A DNA stretch of 64,000 nucleotides from Nonomuraea typhae (GCF_009760925.1 NZ_VRLV01000021.1:62001-126000), one strand, 5' to 3'; shown: positions 33,206-42,962, counted from the stretch's first letter. Notes: generated by a model from the sequence alone, not told the origin. Numbers and translations: made by a program.

Positions 33206-34303
33206 GTGAGTTCCCCCGAGCGCCGGGTCGAGCTGCGCAGCGACACCTTCACCCTCCCGTCGCGGGAGATGCTGGAGGCGATGGTCGTAGCCGAACTCGG
33301 CGACGACGGCTATGGCGAAGACCCGACGGTCAACGAGCTCGAGGCCATGGCCGCGCACGTGATCGGCAAAGACGCCGCCTGCTTCATGCCCAGCGGGACC
33401 ATGGGCAACCTGTCCGCCATCATGACCCACTGCCCCCGCGGGGCCAAGGTCATCGTGGGTGCGGAATCTGATATCTACCTGTACGAGGCAGGCGGTGCCT
33501 CAGTGTGCGGAGGAGTGGTCTACCACCCGGTGCCGAATCGCGCCGACGGCACCATGGACCTCGCTCTCATCGCCGCCGCCTTCCCGGCCAGCCCCGGTGA
33601 TCCGCAGTACGCCCTGCCCGCGCTGCTCTGCCTGGAGAACCCGCAGAACCACCGCGGAGGCAAGGTGCTGCCCGCCTCCTACCTGCGCGAGGTCACCACC
33701 TTCGCCCGGGAGAACGGCCTGACCGTCCACCTGGACGGCTCACGGATCTTCAACGCCGCGCTGAGCGCCCGCGTACCCGCGGCCCAGCTCGCCGGCTATG
33801 CCGACTCGGTGATGTTCTGCCTGTCCAAAGGGCTGGGCGCGCCGGTCGGCTCGATCGTCGCCGGGACCGCCGCCTTCGTCCGCGACGTGCGCCGCCTGCG
33901 CAAGATGCTCGGCGGCGGCATGCGTCAGGCTGGAGTGCTGGCCGCCGCCGGCATCGTGGCCCTGGCCAATCGCGACCGCCTGGCCGACGACCACGTGAGC
34001 GCCCGCCGGCTCGCCGACGGCCTGGCCGCCATGTCCGAGCTCGCCGTCGAACGCGTGGACCCCGGCATCAACATGGTCTTCTTCCGGGTGGCCACGTCCG
34101 AGCTGGACACTCACGCCTTCATCGCCGCCGCGCAGGCGCGAGGGGTACGGCTGGCGGAACTCGGCCACAACCGGATCAGAGCGGTCACCCACAACGGAGT
34201 GTCCGCCGACGACATCGGCTACGCCCTCGACGTGATCGGATCGATCCTCGCCGACGCCAGGAGGAGGGGACGGACCGATCGCCGACGCGTGCTCGCCGGC
34301 TGA
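33206..34303 (+). CDS. Threonine aldolase-like PLP enzyme (beta-eliminating lyase fold)
   Basis: 365 residues from the GTG at 33206, preceded by AAGGAGG. LRSDTFTLPSREML and YGEDPTVNELE open the fold, HLDGSRIFNAA holds the PLP-pairing Asp, and FCLSKGLGAPVG carries the PLP Lys. Low-specificity L-threonine aldolases split beta-hydroxy amino acids into glycine and an aldehyde, or run in reverse to build them. Next to adenylation domains it may supply a beta-hydroxy amino acid building block, which is inference. Confidence 0.85.
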   Translation: MSSPERRVELRSDTFTLPSREMLEAMVVAELGDDGYGEDPTVNELEAMAAHVIGKDAACFMPSGTMGNLSAIMTHCPRGAKVIVGAESDIYLYEAGGASVCGGVVYHPVPNRADGTMDLALIAAAFPASPGDPQYALPALLCLENPQNHRGGKVLPASYLREVTTFARENGLTVHLDGSRIFNAALSARVPAAQLAGYADSVMFCLSKGLGAPVGSIVAGTAAFVRDVRRLRKMLGGGMRQAGVLAAAGIVALANRDRLADDHVSARRLADGLAAMSELAVERVDPGINMVFFRVATSELDTHAFIAAAQARGVRLAELGHNRIRAVTHNGVSADDIGYALDVIGSILADARRRGRTDRRRVLAG

Positions 34304-34399
34304 CGCCCTGGCCCGGCGGCGCTGTCCGACGCCGAGCACGCCACCAGAACACCTCCTGTCCCATTCGACGCCGGGGGCACACCCCGCCGGGAGAAACGC

Positions 34400-34918
34400 A
34401 TGTTGTTCAGCCATGATCTGATCCGCTCGCTGGGCACGGCGGTCGACCTGGTCAACACGCCGCTCACCACCGTCGCCGACCTGGCGGCGCTCGTCGAACG
34501 CCGCAAGGTCGCCAGTCCGGACGAGGTCACCGGAGCCGACCTCGACGCCGTGCGCGGCTCGCGGGACGAGCTCCACCGCGTCTTCACCACGCCAGACCAG
34601 GCCGTGGAGCGTCTCAACAAGCTGCTCGGCGCGACCAAGGTCACGCTGCGGCTGTCCGAGCACGACGGCCTGCCCCTGCATCTGCACCACTCGGCCGAGC
34701 AGGCGCCGGTGGCCGAGCAGCTGACCGCCGACTGCGGTCTGGCCCTGGCCCAGCTGTTCGTGCACGGGGAGCAGACGCGTCTGCGCACCTGTGCCGCGGA
34801 AGGGTGCAGCCGGGTCTTCGTGGACGCCTCACGCAACCGCTGCCGGGTGTACTGCGACAGCCGTACCTGCGGAAACCGCATGCACGCGGCGGCGCATCGG
34901 GCGCGGCGCCGTAGATAG
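34400..34918 (+). CDS. CGNR zinc-finger transcription regulator
   Basis: 172 residues. An N-terminal ABATE-type ligand domain opens with SLGTAVDLVNT. The C-terminal finger (about 133-165) has CAAEGC, then C and the CGNR signature (RVYCDSRTCGNR) followed by a basic tail. Such proteins act as small-molecule-responsive DNA-binding regulators. The ATG at 34400 has a GGGAGAAA box. It ends before a strong hairpin, so it closes the first transcription unit of the cluster and may regulate it. Confidence 0.88.
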   Translation: MLFSHDLIRSLGTAVDLVNTPLTTVADLAALVERRKVASPDEVTGADLDAVRGSRDELHRVFTTPDQAVERLNKLLGATKVTLRLSEHDGLPLHLHHSAEQAPVAEQLTADCGLALAQLFVHGEQTRLRTCAAEGCSRVFVDASRNRCRVYCDSRTCGNRMHAAAHRARRRR

Positions 34919-34934
34919 ATCACAGACGTCGGGC

Positions 34935-34978
34935 CGGGCCGCCGGATCCACCTGGGGTTCGGTGTATCCGGCGGCCCG
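34935..34978 (+). terminator. Strong hairpin terminator after the CGNR gene
   Basis: Perfect 13-bp inverted repeat (34935-34947 with 34966-34978) around an 18-nt loop, 16 bp past the stop codon. There is no T-run. The rest of the gap to 35174 shows no gene. Confidence 0.7.
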
Positions 34979-35174
34979 CGCCCGGCCCCTCGGCCGCAGC
35001 CCTCGACCGTGCGGTGGTGGAGGGCTGCGGCCAGGACCGGCTCGTCACCGTGTTGCGGGCGGTCCGGCGAGCCGGTCTTGCCGCCTGCCCCGGCGGCGTA
35101 CCCGCGATGGCCGGGCGATAGTGCCGCGATAGCGGTCGCTGGCGTAGTGGGCGGCATCACGGGAGGGAGGGGTC

Positions 35175-36299
35175 GTGCACGTCGAGCTCCCGATGCGCGT
35201 GAAAGTGGACCGGGCCCACCTCGTGATGCTGGCCGAACGCCGGCTGGTGGCGCGCGAGCGGGTCGTCGCCGTGCTGCGCTTCCTGGAGACTCTCGCCTGC
35301 GGCGACCTGGACGCCGCGGACTACGAGGCGTACCTGGCCGAGCGGCTCGGCCCGGACGCGGGCGGCCTCCTGGAGACCGGCCGCGCGCGGGACGATCTCG
35401 ACGCCACCCTCACCTCCCTCCGGAGCCGCGCCTGGCTGCTGGGCTTCGCCGAGAAGGCGATCCGCCTGGAGGCGATCCTGCTGGCGCGGGCCCGCGCCTA
35501 CGAACCGGTGATCCTGCCGGGGCACACGCGCTTCCGGGCGGCCGCGCCGATCACCTACGGCTACTACCTCCTGGGAGTGGCGCGGGCGGTGGGCAGGGAG
35601 ATCGACGCGCTGGTGGCCGCGGCAGGCGGGCTGCACACCTGCCCTCTCGGGGCCTGCGCCGGCGCCGGCACTGACCTGCCCATCGACCCGTCGCGCACCG
35701 CCGGCCTGCTCGGCTACCTCGACGCGGGCCGGCACGCGCTGGACGCGGTGGCCAGCCGTGACGCCGTGCTGCGCATGCTGGGCGCCGCCGCTGGGCTCAC
35801 CGTCGTGCTCAGCAGGTTCGCCGCAGACCTCCAGGCGTGGAGCGCGGCCGAGTCATCTTTCATCTCCTTCCCTGACCGGCCGCGCTCCACTTTTCCGCTC
35901 GAACACCTCAAGGCCAGGCCCGCCAGGCTCGCCGGCGCCTGGGCAGGGGCGGTGTCGGCCATGGCGGCGGCGCCGTTCGCCGGCACGGCCGAGGTCGGCG
36001 CCGAGGCGATGGAGAACGTCTGGCCGGGGCTGTCGGCGGCCGAGCAGGCGGTGGCGATGGCCCAGACGGTGGCCGGGGGAGCACGGCCGGACGCGCCCGC
36101 GCCCGCGCCCGCGGAGGTGCCCGAGCAGGTGCGCGAGCACTCCTACGGCGGCGGGCCCGGCGCCTTCGCCGAGCCGTACCAGCGCGCCTACGCCTCCTGG
36201 GTACGGCACCGCCGCTGGTGCGTGGACTGGCGGGAGGCGCAGGCCGAGGCCGACGCCGCGCTGGAGGCGGCCGTGAAGAGCGTCCTGGAGCAGCCATGA
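35175..36299 (+). CDS. Argininosuccinate lyase-like protein with a degenerate active site
   Basis: 374 residues, about 90 shorter than true argininosuccinate lyases. Family order is clear, with LPGHTRFRAAAPITYGYYLL where the lyase has a PGYTHLQ box, then ACAGAGTDLPIDPSRTAGLLG, and a helical bundle with LSRFAADLQAWS. The catalytic His of THLQ is Arg119, and the signature loop GSSxMPQKxNP reads RSTFPLEHLKA. Normal fumarate release is unlikely. It starts at a GTG with a GGGAGG box and overlaps the ATP-grasp gene by 4 bases, so the two likely work together. Confidence 0.8.
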   Translation: MHVELPMRVKVDRAHLVMLAERRLVARERVVAVLRFLETLACGDLDAADYEAYLAERLGPDAGGLLETGRARDDLDATLTSLRSRAWLLGFAEKAIRLEAILLARARAYEPVILPGHTRFRAAAPITYGYYLLGVARAVGREIDALVAAAGGLHTCPLGACAGAGTDLPIDPSRTAGLLGYLDAGRHALDAVASRDAVLRMLGAAAGLTVVLSRFAADLQAWSAAESSFISFPDRPRSTFPLEHLKARPARLAGAWAGAVSAMAAAPFAGTAEVGAEAMENVWPGLSAAEQAVAMAQTVAGGARPDAPAPAPAEVPEQVREHSYGGGPGAFAEPYQRAYASWVRHRRWCVDWREAQAEADAALEAAVKSVLEQP

Positions 36300-37459
36300 G
36301 CTGGTTCGTGCTGGTCGAGGGCGGCGCCGAGGGCCGGATGTTCTGCACGCGAGCCCGTGAGCTGGGGCTGACGCCGATCGTGCTCACCCGCGAGCCCGGC
36401 CACGCGGCCGACGGCGTCGAGGCCCTGCGGGCGGACACCGGCGATCCGGCGGTCGTGCTGGCCGCCTGCCGGAGGCTCGGCGGCCGGGTCGCGGCGATCA
36501 CCAGCGGCTCCGAGCGGCACCTGGCCACCGCCGCGGAGGTGGCCGGTCGCCTGGGCCTGCCCCATCCGGACCCGGCGGCGATCCGCGCCTGCCGCGACAA
36601 GGCGGTCCAGCGGGCGTTGCTGCGCGAGGCCGGCGTGCCCGGCGCGGCCTTCGCCACCGCCCGGACGCCCGGTATCGCGGTCGCCGCCGCTCAGGCCATC
36701 GGCTTCCCGGTGGTCGTCAAGCCGGTCGCCGGCTCGGCCTCGGTCGCCTCCCGGTTGTGCCGGGACGCCGCCGAGGCGGAGGCGGCCGCCCACGACGCGC
36801 TGCGCGCCGGCAGCACGGTCATGGTGGAGGAGTACCTGCGTGGCGCCGAGTACTCGGTGGAGACCTTCGGCGACCAGGTCGTCGGCGTCACCCGCAAACA
36901 CCTCGGCGCGGAGCCGTACTTCGTCGAGATCGGGCACGACTTCCCCGCGCCCCTCGACCTCGCGGCCCGCGCCGAGGCCGGCGAGCTCGCGCACGCCGCG
37001 CTGAAGTCCCTGGAGTTGTGCTGGGGCCCGGCGCGCATCGAGATCAGGTACGGCGCGGCCGGCCCGCGCGTCGTCGAGGTCAGCCCGCGACCGGCCGGCG
37101 GCGTGGTCGCGCGGATGGTCGAGGCGGCCACCGGCATCGACCTCGTCCGGCACACGGTCGCCAAGGCCGCGGGCCTGGAGCTCCCGCTGCGCGCCACGGT
37201 AAGGCGGGCGGCGTCCGTCCGCTTCCTGGTGGCCGCGCGCGAGGGCCGCCTGGCCGGGATCGACGGGCTGGAGGCGGCCAGGGCCGTGCCCGGCGTGGTC
37301 GAGGCCGGGCTGACCCGCGAACCCGGCCAGGAGGTGCGGCCGCGCGGCTCGCCCCGGGACCGGATCGGCTACGTGATCGCGGTGGCCGGCACCGGCGTGG
37401 CCGCGGCCCGCGCCGCCACCGCGGGGCTGGCCACGCTGACCGCGCGCATCACGCGATAG
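36296..37459 (+). CDS. ATP-grasp ligase
   Basis: 387 residues from the ATG coupled to the lyase-like gene. The pre-ATP-grasp domain opens with FVLVEGGAEGRMF. FPVVVKPVAGSASVAS is the nucleotide-binding loop, MVEEYLRGAEYSVE the hinge and clamp, and RIEIRY with VVEVSPRPAGG the metal-binding strand. It resembles L-amino-acid and carboxylate-amine ligases (carbamoyl-phosphate synthase-like fold), joining a carboxylate to an amine through an acyl phosphate. With two adenylation proteins downstream it may form an amide bond in the cluster product. Confidence 0.87.
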   Translation: MSWFVLVEGGAEGRMFCTRARELGLTPIVLTREPGHAADGVEALRADTGDPAVVLAACRRLGGRVAAITSGSERHLATAAEVAGRLGLPHPDPAAIRACRDKAVQRALLREAGVPGAAFATARTPGIAVAAAQAIGFPVVVKPVAGSASVASRLCRDAAEAEAAAHDALRAGSTVMVEEYLRGAEYSVETFGDQVVGVTRKHLGAEPYFVEIGHDFPAPLDLAARAEAGELAHAALKSLELCWGPARIEIRYGAAGPRVVEVSPRPAGGVVARMVEAATGIDLVRHTVAKAAGLELPLRATVRRAASVRFLVAAREGRLAGIDGLEAARAVPGVVEAGLTREPGQEVRPRGSPRDRIGYVIAVAGTGVAAARAATAGLATLTARITR

Positions 37460-37495
37460 CGCGGCGATAGGCAGACGAAAGGCGCCGGGACGAGC

Positions 37496-39196
37496 GTGAC
37501 CACAGCGAGCGGAGGTGCGGTGAAGACGGTAACGGCGCTGGTCGAAGCCCGCGTGGCGGCCTCGCCGGAGGCGATTGCGATCGTGGACGACACGGGCGCG
37601 ACCACATACGGCGAGCTGAACCGCCGGGCGGAGGAGATAGCGGCCTGCCTTGTGGCGAGGGACGTGGGCCGCGGGTCGCTGGTCGCGGTACGCACCGGCC
37701 GGTCGGCGGCGATGGTCGCCACCTGGCTGGGCGTGCTGAAGACCGCGGCCGCCTACCTTCCGCTCGACGGCTCGTACCCGGAGGCACGGCAGCGGTTCAT
37801 GCTCGCCGACTCCGGGGCCGAGCCGGTTCTCGACGGCGCCGAGCCGCAGATCGGGCTCGACGCGACCGCAGCGCGCGTCGAGCCCGATGACCTCGCCTGC
37901 GTGATCTACACCTCCGGCTCCACCGGCCTGCCGAAAGGTGTCATGATCGAGCACCGGAGCCTCGCCGGGACGCTCGAGTGGTACGCGGACGCGACCTGCC
38001 TGTCGCCCGGCGACCGGGTGGGCCAGACCGCGGCGAGCGGCTTCGACGTGGCCGGCTGCGAGATCTGGAGCGCGCTGGCCGCCGGCGCCGAACTGCACAT
38101 CGCCCCGGAGTCGGTCAGAAAGGCGCCGGAGGAGCTCTGCCACTGGGCGGCCGAGCGCCGCCTGGACGTGCTGTACATGGTGACGCCGCTCGCGCAGCTG
38201 GCCGTGGAGAACGGCTGGCTGGATCGCGCCCCGCCGAGGGTCCTGACCACCGGAGGGGAGCGGCTGACGGTGACGCCGCCGCCGGGCGCGCGCTATCGCC
38301 TCCTCAACATGTACGGCCCGGCCGAGACGGCCGTGGTGGCCACGTGCGCGGAGGTGCCCCCGGGCAGCGAGGCGCCGCCGCCCATCGGCCACCCGATAGC
38401 GGGCGCTACCGCGCTCGTGCTGGACGCCGCCGGGCTGCCGGTGCCCCCGGGCGTGCCCGGCGAGTTGTACATCGGCGGCGCCGGGGTCGGCCGCGGCTAT
38501 CTGGGCCGCCCGACGCTGACCGCCAAACGTTTCCTGACCCGGGCGGGCGAGCGCGTCTACCGCACCGGTGACCTGGTGCGGCGGCGCGTCGACGGGCAGT
38601 TGGAGTATGTCGGCCGGGCCGACGACCAGGTGAAGATCCGCGGTTTCCGCATCGAGCTGGGCGAGGTGGAGGCGCATCTGCGCGCCCACCCGGAGGTGAC
38701 CGACGCCGCGGCGGCCGTGTGGACGCCGGCCCGCGGTCACCCGCGCCTGGCCGGGTACGCGGTCGGGCTGTTCGACCCGATCGAGGTGCGCCGCTGGCTG
38801 GCCCGGCGGCTGCCGGCGCACATGGTGCCCGCGGTGATCGTGCCGATGGCGAGCCTGCCGCTGACCCCCAACCAGAAGCTCGACCGCGCCGCCCTGCCCG
38901 ATCCCGCCCGGCTGCCCGACACCGCGGTGCTGACCGACCCGGGTGAGCGCGCGCTGGCCGCGGACTGGCGGGAGGCGTGCGGCGTGGTCGTCCGCGGCCC
39001 CGGCGACAACCTGGCCGAGCTGGGGGCGGACTCCCTCGACCTGATCCTGGTGCGCGCCCGCGTGGCGGCCAGGGCGGGGGCGCCGATCCCGGCCGACCTG
39101 CTCACGCTGGTGCAGCCGCTGAGCGAGCAGGCCGCCCTCCTCGCGGCGCTGCCCTCGCTCGAGGCCGCGGCGGCCTGTGGCAGGCGGGCGCCATGA
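37496..39196 (+). CDS. NRPS-like adenylation plus carrier (A-PCP) protein
   Basis: 566 residues. Adenylation motifs are VIYTSGSTGLPKGV, FDVAGCEIWSAL (A4), MYGPAETAV (A5), GELYIGGAGVGRGYLG, YRTGDLV, and LTPNQKLDR with the catalytic Lys. A carrier domain near 500-540 has LGADSLDLIL with the phosphopantetheine Ser. The A4 segment differs from the usual FDASV, so the substrate is not predictable by eye. No condensation or thioesterase domain is attached. It overlaps the next adenylation gene by 4 bases. Confidence 0.9.
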   Translation: MTTASGGAVKTVTALVEARVAASPEAIAIVDDTGATTYGELNRRAEEIAACLVARDVGRGSLVAVRTGRSAAMVATWLGVLKTAAAYLPLDGSYPEARQRFMLADSGAEPVLDGAEPQIGLDATAARVEPDDLACVIYTSGSTGLPKGVMIEHRSLAGTLEWYADATCLSPGDRVGQTAASGFDVAGCEIWSALAAGAELHIAPESVRKAPEELCHWAAERRLDVLYMVTPLAQLAVENGWLDRAPPRVLTTGGERLTVTPPPGARYRLLNMYGPAETAVVATCAEVPPGSEAPPPIGHPIAGATALVLDAAGLPVPPGVPGELYIGGAGVGRGYLGRPTLTAKRFLTRAGERVYRTGDLVRRRVDGQLEYVGRADDQVKIRGFRIELGEVEAHLRAHPEVTDAAAAVWTPARGHPRLAGYAVGLFDPIEVRRWLARRLPAHMVPAVIVPMASLPLTPNQKLDRAALPDPARLPDTAVLTDPGERALAADWREACGVVVRGPGDNLAELGADSLDLILVRARVAARAGAPIPADLLTLVQPLSEQAALLAALPSLEAAAACGRRAP

Positions 39197-40563
39197 TCTA
39201 CGACAACGTGATCGACTGGGCCCGTAAGTTCCCTGGGCGGCCGTGCGTGATCGAGGCGGGGCGCGTCTTCACCTGGGCACACCTGCTGGAGGTGTTCGAG
39301 GACGGCCGCCGCGAGCTGAAGCGGGCCGGGATCGGCCCCGGCGACCTGGTCGCCGTCGGCGGCGTGCGCCGGGGCGCGGCGATCGCGGGCATGCTGGCCG
39401 CCTGGTCGGTGGGCGCCGCCTACCTGCCTCTGGCGTACGGGACGCCGCTGGCCCGCGCCGAGCTGATCCTGGACATCGCCCGCCCAGCCGCCATCCTGGA
39501 CGACCCGCTCGTGGCCGACGGCGACTGGGGCGGCTTCCACCTGCTGGACGACCCGGCCAAGCTCAATCCGGCGACGGCCTACGTGATCTTCACCTCGGGA
39601 TCCTCCGGCGTGCCCAAGGGCGTGATGGTCGGGCACGCGGGGCTTGGCCCGCTGACCGAGTGGTACCGGGAGATCACCATGCTGGCCCCGGGTGACGTGG
39701 CCGGCCAGGTGGCCTCGCTCACCTTCGACGCCAGCGTCCTGGAGATCTGGGGCGCGCTGGCCAACGGCGCCACGCTCGCGGTCCCGCCGCTCGACGCCGT
39801 GCTCGACCCGGAGGTCTACCAGGACTTCCTGCGCGAGCACGAGGTCAGGGCCGCGTTCGTGCCGACCGGCATGGTGGCGCCGCTGTTCGACCTGGACTGG
39901 CCGGAGGACGTCCCCACCCGCATGCTGTTCACCGGCGGCGAGCGGCTGACCCGCTGGCCGGAGCCGCGCCACCCGTTCGCCTTCTACAACTGCTACGGCC
40001 CGGCGGAAAGCACCGTCGCCGCGACCTGCCACCTGCTCGACCCGCGCGCCGCCCGCCGCGAGCCGCCCCCGATCGGCCGCCCCCTGTCGTACGTGCACAC
40101 GCGCGTGGCCGAGGACGGCGAACTGTGGCTCGGCGGCCCCGCGATCGCCCTCGGTTACCTGGGCGCCGCCGACGACTCCTTCGTCGAGCACAACGGCGAG
40201 CGCTGGTACCGCACGGGCGACCTGGTCACCCAGGACGCCGATGGCGTCCTCCACTACGTCTCGCGCACCGACGACCAGATCCAGCTGGACGGCCGCAGGA
40301 CGGAACCGGCCGAGATCGTCCACACCATTCTCATGCTCGCCGACGTCGCCGACGCGTTCGTCTTCACGCGCGAGACCCCTTCAGGGGAGGTACGGCTGAG
40401 CGCCGCCGTCACCCCGGCCACCGTCGCCATGCAGGAACTCCGGCACCACCTCGAACGGCTGCTGCCCGCCTACATGATCCCGTCCGAGATCATGCCGATG
40501 GACGCGTTCCCTCTCACCGCCCACGGCAAGGTCGACGTCGACGCCCTCAGGGAGCGACGATGA
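39193..40563 (+). CDS. Free-standing NRPS-like adenylation protein
   Basis: 456 residues from the ATG overlapping the previous stop. The core motifs are VIFTSGSSGVPKGVM, LTFDASVLEIWGAL, CYGPAESTVAA, WYRTGDLV, and LTAHGKVDV with the catalytic Lys. There is no carrier domain, so it must load the PCP of the preceding protein, load another carrier outside the window, or release a free acyl-AMP. Two adenylation proteins sharing one visible carrier is unusual. It is coupled by overlap to the next gene. Confidence 0.9.
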   Translation: MIYDNVIDWARKFPGRPCVIEAGRVFTWAHLLEVFEDGRRELKRAGIGPGDLVAVGGVRRGAAIAGMLAAWSVGAAYLPLAYGTPLARAELILDIARPAAILDDPLVADGDWGGFHLLDDPAKLNPATAYVIFTSGSSGVPKGVMVGHAGLGPLTEWYREITMLAPGDVAGQVASLTFDASVLEIWGALANGATLAVPPLDAVLDPEVYQDFLREHEVRAAFVPTGMVAPLFDLDWPEDVPTRMLFTGGERLTRWPEPRHPFAFYNCYGPAESTVAATCHLLDPRAARREPPPIGRPLSYVHTRVAEDGELWLGGPAIALGYLGAADDSFVEHNGERWYRTGDLVTQDADGVLHYVSRTDDQIQLDGRRTEPAEIVHTILMLADVADAFVFTRETPSGEVRLSAAVTPATVAMQELRHHLERLLPAYMIPSEIMPMDAFPLTAHGKVDVDALRERR

Positions 40564-42914
40564 ATCTCGACAGTCTCTTCTCACCGGTGCGGCACGCTCT
40601 GGCCGCCCTGGTGACGCGGCAGGAGGCCGACACCCGCCCTGCCGTCCACGTCTTCCTGCTGACCTGCCACGCGATCGTCCTGCGCTACTGCCTCGGGATG
40701 TTCACCGAGGCCACGGCCAGACGGCTGCTCGGCCATCTGGTGAACGTCGCGCTAGGGGGCACCAGGACGCACCTGCTCACCCGGACCTGGGCCGGGTCCG
40801 CCAGAGGGGAACCACCTACCGGGACGGTGGTGAGTCTCGTCCGGGCACAGGCGGCGGCCTCGCCCGGGGCGAGTGCCCAGGCCCGCGGTGAGCAGGTGCC
40901 CAATCTTCGCCGGGTGAAGGGCGAGGTGCCGCTCACGCCGGTGCAGCGGCGCTTCACCACGATCGGCGGGCTCGACTCCCAGTCGGTACGGCTGCGCTGG
41001 GGCGAACCTCCCGACCCCGATCGCCTGCGGGCGGCCCTGGGCCGGCTGATCGCCCACCACGACGCCCTGCGGCTGCGCCTGCGCAGGACGCCGGGCGGCT
41101 GGCGGCAGCACGTCGCCGAGAGGGAGAGCGCCGACCCGCTCCTCGACGGCCCCCGGCCGCCCGGCGGCCGGTGCGTCGATCCGGCGCGCGGGCCGATGCT
41201 GCGCGCCAGCCTGGACGGACGGGACCTGACGATCACTGTTCACCGCCTGGCCGTCGACGCGGCCTCCTGGGACATCCTGCTCGACGACCTGGCCACGGCC
41301 TACCAGGGCGGCCCGCTTCCGGCCCGGACCACCCCCTTCCGCCGCTGGGCCGAGCGCCTGGCCGGGCATGCGGCCGCGCCGGAGTTCGCCGCCGAGGCCG
41401 CCTACTGGCGCACGCCACGACCGGAGCCGGCGTCCTTCCCCGTGGACCACCCGGGCGTGACGCACGCGGACGCGGCCACGCTGGTGCGCACCCTCGACCC
41501 CGCTTACACGCGGGCCCTGCTGGCCAAGGAGGTCCACGACCTTCTGGTCACCGCCCTGGCCCAGACGGTCGCCGATCACACCGGGCGTCCCGACGTCCAC
41601 CTGGATCTGGAGCGCGACGGCCGCGTGCCGCCCTTCGCCGGCGTGGACCTGTCCAGGACGGTCGGCCCGTTCACCGTCGTCCACCCCTTCCACGTGCACC
41701 TGCGTGACGCCCTGGACACCGACCGCTGCGTCAAGGCGGTGCGTGAGGTCCTGCGCACCACGCCCTGCCAGGGCGTCGGCCACGGCCTGGCGGGCGGGCG
41801 CGCGGCGGCCCCGATCAGCTTCGCCTACGAGGGCGTGGTCCCGCGGGGATCGGGTGTGTTCACCCGGCTCACGCCCGAGTCCTGCCCGGGGCGCTCGCAC
41901 CTCATCGAGGTCCGCGCGGCCGTGGTGGACGAGGTTCTGCAGGTCACCTGGGCCTACTCGCCCGCCCAGTACCGAGAGGAGACCGTGAGCGCGCTGGCCG
42001 AGCGCTTCCTGGACCGGGTCGTGGCGCTGCTCATCCCGTCCGGGCGGCACACGCCACGCGGGCGGGCGTTTCTCGACCGGTTCTTCCCCGGAATTCCGGC
42101 CACGTTGCTGCGCATGCACCGGCACCGCGTGCCCGGCGCGGCTGTCGCGCTGGTGGCCGATGGCGTGGTGGCCGAGGCGTGGGGCGAGGGGCTTGCCTCG
42201 GCCACCACCGGGCTCCCGGTGCGCCGGGACACGGTCTTCTGCGCGGGTACGGCAGGCGAGCACGTCACCGCGCTGGCCGTCCTCCGGCTGGCCCGCGAGG
42301 GGGTCGCCGATCTGGACGAGGACGTCAACCACTACCTCAGTGCCCCGGGGGTGCGCCCCGGTCTGACCCTGCGCGTCCTGCTCACGCGCACGCCCGAGGG
42401 CGGCAAGGTGGTCGAGCGGGTGCTCTGCGCGCTGACGGGCAGGGATCTGCCCGGGCTCATGCGGGAGCTGGTCTTCGACCCCCTGGGCATGCGGCACAGC
42501 GGCTACGACGCGCGCCTGCCGAAGGCGGCCACGGGCCACGACCGGCGGGGCAGGCCGCTGTCCGGCTGCCCGGCCGGACTGTGGACCAGCGCGGAGGACC
42601 TGGCCAGGGTGGCCACGGAGATCCAGCGGGCGTACGCGGGCACCGGCGTGCTGCTCGACCGCTGGGCGGCCACCCAGCTGCTGACCCCCGTCCCGGGCAC
42701 CGTCCACGGGCTGGGCACCGTGGTCCGGGAGGCGGACGGTGTGCGCTGGTTCGGGCACACCGGGACGGCGCCCGGATATCACTGCTATTCGGGGGTGGGT
42801 CTCGAAACGGGCGCCGGAGTGGTCCTGATGTCGAACGCAGAGTCGGGAATGGAGTTCGCCTTCGACCTTCTGGTGGAGCTCGGGGCCGGATTCCACACCT
42901 GGACGGAGCGCTAG
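40560..42914 (+). CDS. Fusion of an epimerase-like NRPS domain and a beta-lactamase-like domain, both degenerate
   Basis: 784 residues. Residues about 1-110 are unassigned. About 115-490 is an epimerization-type condensation fold, with PLTPVQRRF (E1), TVHRLAVDAASWDILLDDL (E2), TVGPFTVVHPF (E5) and ISFAYEG (E6). The HHxxxD motif is HRxxxD, so the catalytic second His is Arg229. About 505-784 resembles class C beta-lactamase/serine hydrolases. The SxxK motif is replaced by TAGE (564-567), and the C-terminal motif reads GHTGTAPGY. Both halves seem catalytically altered, and I know no described protein with this layout. Confidence 0.78.
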   Translation: MNLDSLFSPVRHALAALVTRQEADTRPAVHVFLLTCHAIVLRYCLGMFTEATARRLLGHLVNVALGGTRTHLLTRTWAGSARGEPPTGTVVSLVRAQAAASPGASAQARGEQVPNLRRVKGEVPLTPVQRRFTTIGGLDSQSVRLRWGEPPDPDRLRAALGRLIAHHDALRLRLRRTPGGWRQHVAERESADPLLDGPRPPGGRCVDPARGPMLRASLDGRDLTITVHRLAVDAASWDILLDDLATAYQGGPLPARTTPFRRWAERLAGHAAAPEFAAEAAYWRTPRPEPASFPVDHPGVTHADAATLVRTLDPAYTRALLAKEVHDLLVTALAQTVADHTGRPDVHLDLERDGRVPPFAGVDLSRTVGPFTVVHPFHVHLRDALDTDRCVKAVREVLRTTPCQGVGHGLAGGRAAAPISFAYEGVVPRGSGVFTRLTPESCPGRSHLIEVRAAVVDEVLQVTWAYSPAQYREETVSALAERFLDRVVALLIPSGRHTPRGRAFLDRFFPGIPATLLRMHRHRVPGAAVALVADGVVAEAWGEGLASATTGLPVRRDTVFCAGTAGEHVTALAVLRLAREGVADLDEDVNHYLSAPGVRPGLTLRVLLTRTPEGGKVVERVLCALTGRDLPGLMRELVFDPLGMRHSGYDARLPKAATGHDRRGRPLSGCPAGLWTSAEDLARVATEIQRAYAGTGVLLDRWAATQLLTPVPGTVHGLGTVVREADGVRWFGHTGTAPGYHCYSGVGLETGAGVVLMSNAESGMEFAFDLLVELGAGFHTWTER

Positions 42915-42924
42915 TCGTAACCTG

Positions 42925-42962
42925 ACGGGTGCCATCTGCTGGTTTCGGCGGGTGGCACCCGT
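42925..42962 (+). terminator. Hairpin terminator of the NRPS-like operon
   Basis: ACGGGTGCCA (42925-42934) pairs perfectly with TGGCACCCGT (42953-42962) around an 18-nt loop. It lies 10 bp after the stop at 42914 and is followed by TGAGTTT. Confidence 0.75.
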
